DNA from: Candidatus Nanoarchaeia archaeon
GTDB taxonomy: Archaea; Nanobdellota; Nanobdellia; Woesearchaeales; UBA10216
DNA: 46,646 nucleotides
Reading direction: 5' to 3'
NCBI GenBank assembly: GCA_028279045.1
Contig: JANQSZ010000013.1
Coordinates: forward strand, 1 to 46,646
Shown here: positions 40,363 through 46,646 of the stretch, piece after piece
Position numbering within the stretch: position 1 is the first letter of the stretch
How the letters are laid out: the number at the start of each line of letters is the position of its first letter
Program-made: the position numbers and the translations under genes
Notes under the pieces: model-generated
Seen by the model: only the letters and a program-made list of their open reading frames with translations
The model's database searches: none
What the model was told of the DNA's origin: nothing

Positions 40363-41435
40363 TGAGTATTTTCCTCCTTTTTTTGTTTATAAATCTTGTC
40401 GTGCTGTTTATGGTGATGTCTCCACATCAAAAGACCGACAATAAGGATTGCAATCAATGCTGCTGCTTCTGATGCAGCAATCCTCGCTCTCCCACCATTC
40501 ACAACACAGCGATGATCAATTGCATCCTGAAAATAAAGACAATTCAGCGATACACATTCGTGATTCTTTGCTTTCTCATGCGGTTGACAATCCAGCGGAA
40601 CACAATTTCCCTCACCAAGCACTTCGTCTTCTTGACAATTAAGTTCCACGCAACGATGATTAATGATGTGCTGTGTATCGGTACAGTTCAACGCCAAGCA
40701 ACGATGGTCAGCAGCATACTCATCATCTGCACACGCTAGCGGAACACACTGGTGATTCTGCGCAAAATAATCATGCTTACAGTCCAGCTGCTCACAGGTA
40801 TGATTCAGCAAAAATTCGTTTTCTTCGCAGTTCAACTCAACACAATCGTTAGTGATGCATTCTTCATTCAAATTGCAATGACTTGATTCGCAGCATTCAT
40901 AGCTCACACACCGGTTCTCATCAATAAATTGACAACTACCACATTCTAAAGGAGAGCATTTTCCGTCAAGGCAATACAGTCCTTCTGCGCATGCAAATCC
41001 TGGTGCACATTCTAAAATTGGAACAGTGAAAGAGTCCGGTGGGCAGGTTTCGTATTCGAGTCCAAAGAAAATTGTCTCGTAAATGCGTTCGCGTTCATTT
41101 GTCGCTGCAGAAAAACAAGTCCGGTATAAGATAGATCCATTAGCAGACGGTGCAGGTGCAGTACCTTGCACAACAGCGATTGCACTTTTATCACGCCCGA
41201 TGTAAATTCGAGATCCGTTATATCGAGCGAGCACATGATCTGTTCTGTTGTCATAGATCACTGCAGAAACAATCTCCAACACCTCATCACCCTTATTACT
41301 AATATTAAGCGTCCAGTTCAGTTCGCCGCCTCGTACACATTCATTATCCGGGCAGGCATAATCTCCAGAGTAAATCAAGGCGCTCACAGAGCTGAGCAAA
41401 ACAAACAGTGCTGCAAAATACACAACAAGTTTCAT
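40359..41435 (-). CDS. Cys-rich surface protein with seven 16-residue Cys/His repeats
   Basis: A 358-aa protein with a signal peptide (1-19), a beta-sandwich domain with N-glycosylation sites (about 20-140), a Cys-rich stretch (about 131-200), seven contiguous 16-residue repeats (201-312), one TM helix (about 320-340) and a charged cytoplasmic tail of about 20 residues. The repeat is L-x-C-x8-H-x-C-x-x, as in 'LDCKHDYFAQNHQCVP'. It looks like a rigid disulfide- or metal-stapled stalk that carries the N-terminal domain away from the membrane. It is coupled by 4-nt overlaps to genes on both sides. I know of no named family. Confidence 0.78.
   Translation of the reverse strand: MKLVVYFAALFVLLSSVSALIYSGDYACPDNECVRGGELNWTLNISNKGDEVLEIVSAVIYDNRTDHVLARYNGSRIYIGRDKSAIAVVQGTAPAPSANGSILYRTCFSAATNERERIYETIFFGLEYETCPPDSFTVPILECAPGFACAEGLYCLDGKCSPLECGSCQFIDENRCVSYECCESSHCNLNEECITNDCVELNCEENEFLLNHTCEQLDCKHDYFAQNHQCVPLACADDEYAADHRCLALNCTDTQHIINHRCVELNCQEDEVLGEGNCVPLDCQPHEKAKNHECVSLNCLYFQDAIDHRCVVNGGRARIAASEAAALIAILIVGLLMWRHHHKQHDKIYKQKKEENTQ
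40500..40835 (-). repeat. Seven tandem 48-nt coding repeats (16-aa Cys/His unit)
   Basis: Residues 201-312 of the Cys-rich protein split into exactly seven 16-residue units with no insertions. Each starts L-(N/D/A)-C and has Cys at unit position 14; His at position 12 is kept in six of seven (unit five has 'GEGNC'). DNA-level identity between units is low, so the repeat is old and kept by selection at the protein level. Confidence 0.85.
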
Positions 41436-43222
41436 CCGGTGATCGCCCCGACAATGATGTTTCCTTCACATCCTCCTGCGACTCCAGTGGGCGTGCGTAC
41501 TCGCCAGTACGTGCTATTGCGATCATTATCCTCTATAACATCATTAATACGTTGATACAATGTAAAATTAACAATCGGTGTTGCCTCTCCTGACAAATTA
41601 GTCATGCCGTCATAATCAGTGGGATCAGTTGTGTTAGTCGCAAATCGCTCAAATCCCACAGAAATGTTTGTATCACGTTGACAGTCAAACGACAAGTTAT
41701 CCCCGGGGTTCGAACCGTATCCTTCAAGGGTGATGTTTGTATTGATATTTCCAAAATTGGTCAGTATCAGTTCAAGTTCCCGTGAAGTATTAGTGAAATT
41801 AATCGTGCCATAGTCGAGCAGATCTGTTGATGCGTTCAGCGCAAGTAATTCATTTACAGTTGTATCGATGTGATTCTGTTGATCGCCGCTACCATTATTC
41901 TCTACAGTATACGTACAGCGCCATGACGCATTGTTTGCGTAATACTGTACTGCAAAATTGCAAGTATAGTTTGCCCATTCAGTGCTATTGACGCTTGTAC
42001 ACGAGCTGTTATGATAATGATCATTGTTGTCATTGTCTCCTCCCGGCGACTTTACCGCTTGATCATACAGTGTTACATTGACAGCAAAAATATCACCGAT
42101 GCTTTCCACGTCTGTAATTGATGCATTGCACATTACAGTCTGCAACCCGCCAGGGTTCAATATAATAGGATCTATAACAGACATAGCAGTAATGCTCACA
42201 GGAACATTACCCAGTATAGATAAATTAAATTTCGAGCTGTTCCCCATACGTACTGAACTTCCTGAATCGCTACAGTTAACACTCCAATTGTACGAGCCGA
42301 CAGTCAGGTCTGCAGTCATATTTATTTCGGTATCGAGCTGAATAGTGCTATCTGTCGTATTAACAGTATCGTTAATTACCAGACTACAGCTGCCTACAGG
42401 TCCTGTGTGTTCGACCATGTATGTAAAGTTGACAACGCCAGCTGTTTCTGCAGTGTTGTTCGCCGGTGTGAGCAACGTGATGAATGGTGGTGTGCTAATT
42501 TCCACGCTATTATTAACACGGAAATCCGTGTTCAATCGTTCAAGGATAACAGAGTCGCTCAAACATCGCACAGTTACGGAGAAGTTACTTACCCCAGTTG
42601 CGTTCGCGAGAATTGTCCAGTCTGTTCTGTTGACAACTCCCTGGGCCAAATTGCCAATGTATCTTGTCACATTATTGCCCGGTTGCAGCACAAAAGATTC
42701 ATTATTGGAAATTGTTAAATGAAACTCACATCCGACGCCATCTTGACGTAATATGTATGTGCGCGCTTCTAGGGTAATATTAGTGCCAATAGAATGCACC
42801 GTATGGTTGTTCGGTTTGATAATGGTTACATTAGGCTCCGACCCTCTACTAAGGTTGAGCGTCACGTTTCCAAACGTCGTTGTAGATTGGAGCGTTCTTG
42901 TTGTGTTACCAAAATGCGTGTCATTCCAAGAGAAAATAATAATGTTATCGCCGTCATCTCCCTCAATGGTTGCCGAGTAACTTCCCCGGAACTGAGGGAG
43001 TGGTGGGGCATTCGTAGATGACATCGCTGTTGTAAGCGAGTCAGTATTGTTGATAAACACAGGATAGCCGTTCGCCACCCCATTTTCATCAGTCCCATTA
43101 TGGAAAACGCGGCCAGCGACGTTGTGAGGGCTCGTTTGAGCTAGTACTATCCATGCAAACATCAGCAAGACAAGAAAAACCCCAAGGATGGAAGCAGAGA
43201 CACGCTGAGTCAACGCTTCCAC
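41432..43222 (-). CDS. Large N-glycosylation-rich surface protein, 596 aa
   Basis: Starts at a GTG (43222) that overlaps the upstream stop by 13 nt; no in-frame ATG lies before the signal peptide. A hydrophobic segment ('ILGVFLVLLMFAWIVLAQ') is followed by Ig-like beta domains: 'VAGRVFHNGTDENGVANGYP' is a carboxypeptidase-regulatory-like module, and 'ITLLTPANNTAETAGVVNFT' opens an Ig-like one. Dozens of N-x-S/T sequons occur. There is no obvious C-terminal TM helix; the chain ends 'CEGNIIVGAITG'. It is probably an extracellular glycoprotein held by its operon partners. The 3' end overlaps the Cys-rich gene by 4 nt. Confidence 0.75.
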   Translation of the reverse strand: MEALTQRVSASILGVFLVLLMFAWIVLAQTSPHNVAGRVFHNGTDENGVANGYPVFINNTDSLTTAMSSTNAPPLPQFRGSYSATIEGDDGDNIIIFSWNDTHFGNTTRTLQSTTTFGNVTLNLSRGSEPNVTIIKPNNHTVHSIGTNITLEARTYILRQDGVGCEFHLTISNNESFVLQPGNNVTRYIGNLAQGVVNRTDWTILANATGVSNFSVTVRCLSDSVILERLNTDFRVNNSVEISTPPFITLLTPANNTAETAGVVNFTYMVEHTGPVGSCSLVINDTVNTTDSTIQLDTEINMTADLTVGSYNWSVNCSDSGSSVRMGNSSKFNLSILGNVPVSITAMSVIDPIILNPGGLQTVMCNASITDVESIGDIFAVNVTLYDQAVKSPGGDNDNNDHYHNSSCTSVNSTEWANYTCNFAVQYYANNASWRCTYTVENNGSGDQQNHIDTTVNELLALNASTDLLDYGTINFTNTSRELELILTNFGNINTNITLEGYGSNPGDNLSFDCQRDTNISVGFERFATNTTDPTDYDGMTNLSGEATPIVNFTLYQRINDVIEDNDRNSTYWRVRTPTGVAGGCEGNIIVGAITG

Positions 43223-45891
43223 CCGTGAAGTTTTTTTGTGGAACGTACACGTTTTGGTTTATACGGCACCAGTGATGAATAAAACTTCAGGAAAATAAGG
43301 ATAGGGAGGAGCAGAATTGCTATAATGAGCGCAATGAAAAGGAGCGTATCTGTTCCTGTCGGGATAAACTTCTCTTTCTCAAATACAATGAAGTCTCTTC
43401 GTTCTTCTCCTACAGTGATATCCATAGTGAATGTTTTGTCGTGAATATAGAACGTAATTGCATCTTTGCGTTGCGCGTGCAGTACTACAGAATACGTTCC
43501 TGGGCTTGGTCCACCCGTTACTCCTTCAATGGTTTCTCCTGTTCTATTAATAACAACACGATATGGTGTACCTGCTGCTACTTCAAGTCCTTCTTCTAAG
43601 AAGATTCTACCATAAACAATATAGCGCTCCTGCAGTGTTGTTACTCGTGGCGGAGGTACAAGTTTCTCGACGTCAACTGTCCGATTGAGTGATATAGCAA
43701 AGAACGAGAAGCTTCCAGTAACAGCGCTATACGCTGCTTCTCCGTCTTCAACTTGAAGCAGAGTTGTTTCCAGTTGTTCCCATTTATTATTCTTAAAATG
43801 CAGCAGCACAACTTCTTCTGGTGTGGCCTCCAATCCGTCCAGCCACGACATCGGCACACTAAATGATACTATTGCTGATTGTGCTGTCGCACTACCAAGT
43901 AAGTCAAGTTCCAAGTATTTGTAAACAGGAAGGCCGACAGGGATTGTTTCACTCGGTCGTGTTCCGAAGTGCTTCACGATAAGATCTTCGTTGTTAAGGA
44001 TTCCGCGATATGAGACCGCAACAGAGTCAACTGGCGTGTTCAAGTCGCTCACGTCAATAGTTCGTCGGAGTGTTGCAGCTCCACCGCCACCGCCCCCTCC
44101 ATCAGAACCGCCGCCACCGCTCGATGAAGAAGCTGGTTGGGGAGGATCAATAAAGAAGTAGAACGTTTCGTTGATAGTTACATTTGCGTCTGTTATGCTC
44201 ACATTGATTTGATGTGATCCTACGTCTGCCGAGGTTGGTGTCCAGGTAATGACTCCGGTGTTTCGATCAACAGACAAGTCATTTGGCGATTTTGTAAGGT
44301 TAAATATCAGGCTGTCGTTATCCGCATCTAGCACAGGAATTGTATACGTTATCGCGTCTTCTGCAAAGAATGTTGTGTTTACCGAGGGTAGCACAGGTAT
44401 ATCGTTTCTATTGCTAATCAAGACAGTTATGTTGTAAAGATTAGTGTTATTTCCATCAGAGACATTAATGATAAGTGATGTCTCTTGAAGATCATTATAG
44501 CCTACAACATCATCGTTAGGTATCCATGAAATGTACCCTGATGCATTTACAGTTGCTTCTATAGGTCCTGAATAGAGTGTGTAAATAACATCGTCTCCGT
44601 CTGGGTCTGTTGCATTAATCTGATGTGTATACAACACATCTTCAATTCCTTCCCATGGAGCAGTGTTATTCACTGCAGGTGCGTCCGCAAGGTCTAGTAC
44701 GGTTAAATTGTATGTTTGTGTTGTGCTATTCGTTCCGTCATCTACAGTAATAGTGATGTTGTACACGCCGACGTCAGCTCCTTCAGGGAACCAGTTAACT
44801 ACACCAGAACTATCAACTTCAAGTGCTTCTGGTCCTTCTACCAATGTAAAGATCAAATCATCGAATTCTGTGTCTTCATCACTAACCACCATCTGGTACG
44901 TGTAGAAGCTGTCCTGCGATGTAGTAACAATCGGAACAGATACAATAGACGGTGGATCTGGAGTTTCCTCAATGATCAAGGTGTAGTCGTGTTCTACAGT
45001 ATTTGTTCCATCTGACGCTGTCAGGATAATTTCTGTATCGCCAACATCATCTGCGTCTGGGGTGAAGTTAACAACGCCCGTGCTGCTATTAATGGCAAAT
45101 CCTGCTGGTGCTTGTAATACTGCATATACCAACGCAAGTCCTTCTGGGTCAACGGCAACTGCTGTATAAACATATGGCATATCTTCATACGCAGTCTCAT
45201 TTCCTTCTGACGTGAAATCTGGCGGATCATTAATGTCTTCAATCCGCAGCGTATAGTTTTGCGTATCATGCAGCTCTCCATCACTAACATTTATTTCTAC
45301 ACTATAATTACCCGTGGTGACGTATGTAGCGTTCCATTGCACCACCCCGTTGCTGTCAATGGTTAAATTTTCAGGACCTATTGTTATATTATATGTGACC
45401 GCATCATCGTTTCGCTCAAAGATTTGCACTTGATATTCATAAAGATCTTCATTGAATCCTGTTTCGATTGGTGACGATATGATGTTTGGTGCAAAGTTCG
45501 GCAAACTCGTATTCAGTACAAGATGGAAATCATGAATTACACCCGACAAAGTTACATTTCTCTCTACTGAATTGTTCGTGCCCGTCTCCCCGAACAATAT
45601 CCACGATCTAACTTGTATGAGGTCGCTGCTGTTCCCCGCTATTGGCGTAGAATATTTACCAGGGTCTGGTCCCAGTCCAGTGCTACCATTCGCAGTCCAG
45701 CCTGTATCAAGATTAGTAACCGAGAAGTTCATGTTGTTGACTTGCGTTACACCATCCTGTTCAAAGATGATTCCATCTATTGCGTACGGAACAACTTGTC
45801 CTTGTACAGCTACCGCTGCTAAGATGAATAGTATCGCTAGGATACTAATCGTTTTGGGGTTCAACCCGCCACTGAGCATCGCTCGTAACAT
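43210..45891 (-). CDS. Cadherin/Ig-like repeat protein with PGF-pre-PGF-like domain
   Basis: An 893-aa exported protein with a signal peptide (about 14-31). An N-terminal module is followed by about five tandem Ig/cadherin-like domains (about 135-590), each with a pattern like 'LAVDSSTGVVNFTPDADDVG', as in putative-Ig (He_PIG) repeats. A Ser/Gly-rich hinge ('SSSSGGGGSDGGGG') leads to a region near 645-735 with 'YKYLELDLLGSATAQSAIVS' and 'SFSFFAISL', which I recognise as PGF-pre-PGF-like. The chain ends in a TM helix ('LLFIALIIAILLLPILIFLKF') and a basic tail, not a PGF-CTERM signal. SD-like 'GAGGT' precedes the ATG. It is likely an adhesin. Confidence 0.8.
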   Translation of the reverse strand: MLRAMLSGGLNPKTISILAILFILAAVAVQGQVVPYAIDGIIFEQDGVTQVNNMNFSVTNLDTGWTANGSTGLGPDPGKYSTPIAGNSSDLIQVRSWILFGETGTNNSVERNVTLSGVIHDFHLVLNTSLPNFAPNIISSPIETGFNEDLYEYQVQIFERNDDAVTYNITIGPENLTIDSNGVVQWNATYVTTGNYSVEINVSDGELHDTQNYTLRIEDINDPPDFTSEGNETAYEDMPYVYTAVAVDPEGLALVYAVLQAPAGFAINSSTGVVNFTPDADDVGDTEIILTASDGTNTVEHDYTLIIEETPDPPSIVSVPIVTTSQDSFYTYQMVVSDEDTEFDDLIFTLVEGPEALEVDSSGVVNWFPEGADVGVYNITITVDDGTNSTTQTYNLTVLDLADAPAVNNTAPWEGIEDVLYTHQINATDPDGDDVIYTLYSGPIEATVNASGYISWIPNDDVVGYNDLQETSLIINVSDGNNTNLYNITVLISNRNDIPVLPSVNTTFFAEDAITYTIPVLDADNDSLIFNLTKSPNDLSVDRNTGVITWTPTSADVGSHQINVSITDANVTINETFYFFIDPPQPASSSSGGGGSDGGGGGGGAATLRRTIDVSDLNTPVDSVAVSYRGILNNEDLIVKHFGTRPSETIPVGLPVYKYLELDLLGSATAQSAIVSFSVPMSWLDGLEATPEEVVLLHFKNNKWEQLETTLLQVEDGEAAYSAVTGSFSFFAISLNRTVDVEKLVPPPRVTTLQERYIVYGRIFLEEGLEVAAGTPYRVVINRTGETIEGVTGGPSPGTYSVVLHAQRKDAITFYIHDKTFTMDITVGEERRDFIVFEKEKFIPTGTDTLLFIALIIAILLLPILIFLKFYSSLVPYKPKRVRSTKKLHGWKR

Positions 45892-46646
45892 CGAAATAAT
45901 AACCTCGTCCTGGTTGTAGTGTGAGGAAGTCTGGATTCATTCCGCTCGGGAAATATCCAAATCCTGCAAAGTACTGCGTAACTTCAAATCGATCAAGTGT
46001 TTCATTCCATCTATCGATAAATGCAACTGATCCTTCTGGTGATACATTAATAGGCCAAACAGGATCATTCACAGCCGCTGGAAGGATCGTTTCATTCGCA
46101 GAGTACCATCCCTGCACATTCCAACCCGTGTCTAAACTAATATTGAATATTTCTGTAGGTAGTTCTCCTACTACAGTAAGTGAACAACTCTGGTTAAGTT
46201 CAATCCAATAACCAACTCCTCTCTCCAAGCTTGTAAACGATTCCGATCCTGTATCAGGTGTCCAATTACCCTCTATGTTGAACGTTCTCTCAAACAATCC
46301 TGACGTAGTATTGAGTCTATAGATTGAGTGCACACACTGCGGTATCGTAAACTCCAAATTGTATGCGCTGTTCGTTCCATTATTCAATTCGTATTCTGAA
46401 ATATTAAGTGGCAACGTAAACAGGTGGAAGTCCGTACTATTTTCTGGTTCGTACGTCAAATTAATACTCATCTTTCCAATAATCTTTGACGTGCTGGCGT
46501 TTGCTCCGCCTCTCGCAGATGCGATCTTGTAGAAGTGTACTTTATCCCCTGCAGTATCTGTATCAGTATACGTCGGCGTGCTTACCGTTGCGAATGGTGT
46601 GCTGCTAAAATCATCCTGGAAGCTATCTTTTCTGAAAACATAGTAT
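45845..46646 (-). CDS. Surface protein with FN3-like and beta-repeat domains, C-terminal part (cut by window edge)
   Basis: The track starts this at 46471, but the frame has no stop up to the last base: reading back from the ATG gives '...AGDKVHFYKIASARGGANAS', the end of a fibronectin type III-like domain, so the gene continues beyond the window. The visible C-terminal part has two copies of a 'G-x-GY(W/Y)' plus 'GWNVQGW' beta module ('LERGVGYWIELNQSCSLTV' and 'LQPGRGYYFDVTSDAQWRV'). No TM helix lies at the C-terminus. Its stop overlaps the start of the 893-aa gene by 47 nt. It is the first visible gene of the surface operon. Confidence 0.8.
   Translation of the reverse strand, partial: YYVFRKDSFQDDFSSTPFATVSTPTYTDTDTAGDKVHFYKIASARGGANASTSKIIGKMSINLTYEPENSTDFHLFTLPLNISEYELNNGTNSAYNLEFTIPQCVHSIYRLNTTSGLFERTFNIEGNWTPDTGSESFTSLERGVGYWIELNQSCSLTVVGELPTEIFNISLDTGWNVQGWYSANETILPAAVNDPVWPINVSPEGSVAFIDRWNETLDRFEVTQYFAGFGYFPSGMNPDFLTLQPGRGYYFDVTSDAQWRVEPQND

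Noticed and set aside
40500-40835. Regular 48-nt periodicity that might suggest CRISPR or a DNA minisatellite
   Set aside because: The repeat is at protein level (Cys/His units) inside a real gene; DNA units are diverged and there are no spacers.
46296-46471. The ATG at 46471 as the true start of the last surface gene
   Set aside because: The frame is open through the window end and upstream codons encode FN3-like sequence; no signal peptide follows the ATG.

Overview
The window reads as a gene-dense chromosomal segment of an archaeon, most likely a DPANN lineage close to Woesearchaeota/Pacearchaeota (inference from gene content and S-layer style, not from a marker phylogeny). Archaeal hallmarks are diphthine synthase, archaeal-type uS15, archaeal-type AlaRS, an Nre repair protein, a PolX and ATP-dependent DNA ligase set, a tRNA-Gln with an anticodon-loop intron and no encoded CCA, and TATA boxes centred about 26 nt before the start codon of most first genes (leaderless mRNAs). 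I see no rRNA, CRISPR array or insertion sequence.

Layout. 1-8.7 kb: glycogen/glucan metabolism (GT3 glycogen synthase end, GalT-like nucleotidyltransferase, debranching enzyme, and a short GH15-like glucoamylase), with a 1440-aa S-layer protein between them on the other strand. 8.8-15.2 kb: an unknown protein plus Dph5, a mini winged-helix protein, a helical protein, then an envelope-related series: a membrane-anchored HTH regulator, a secreted acidic DUF5667-like protein, a winged helix fused to an S-layer-like domain with an EF-hand loop, and a one-TM protein. 15.2-20 kb: uS15, NAD(P)HX epimerase, a 41-aa C2H2 zinc finger missing from the ORF track, a TPP enzyme/aldehyde dehydrogenase operon that resembles the 2-oxoglutarate decarboxylase/succinic semialdehyde dehydrogenase shunt pair, a two-TM protein and the tRNA. 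20-34 kb: information processing and repair (Nre, AlaRS without its C-Ala domain, PolX, XPD-like helicase, DNA ligase, DHH phosphoesterase), with a CheY-like receiver, a low-molecular-weight phosphatase/ArsC-like protein, a YiiX-type amidase, an HD protein behind a structured leader, and a nitroreductase.

33.9-46.6 kb is a cell-surface region: a signal peptidase, two tandem secreted paralogues with an ArsR-like regulator and a shared promoter motif, a large secreted one-TM protein, a small HTH protein, and a run of five overlapping minus-strand genes that all encode exported, TM-anchored or glycosylation-rich proteins. These include a protein with seven perfect 16-residue Cys/His repeats and a cadherin/Ig-like protein with a PGF-pre-PGF-like domain. 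The last gene runs off the window. This operon is the best candidate for an undescribed system, probably a surface or adhesion assembly; the TPP/ALDH shunt and the HD-gene leader are the next most interesting items.

The genome is very compact: nearly all convergent gene pairs overlap or abut at their stop codons, and four do so by the same 4-nt stop-codon interlock. No stretch over 300 bases lacks a gene; the larger gaps (24.54-24.69, 28.16-28.34, 35.22-35.45 and 36.81-36.96 kb) carry promoters, palindromes or a structured leader and are described individually.
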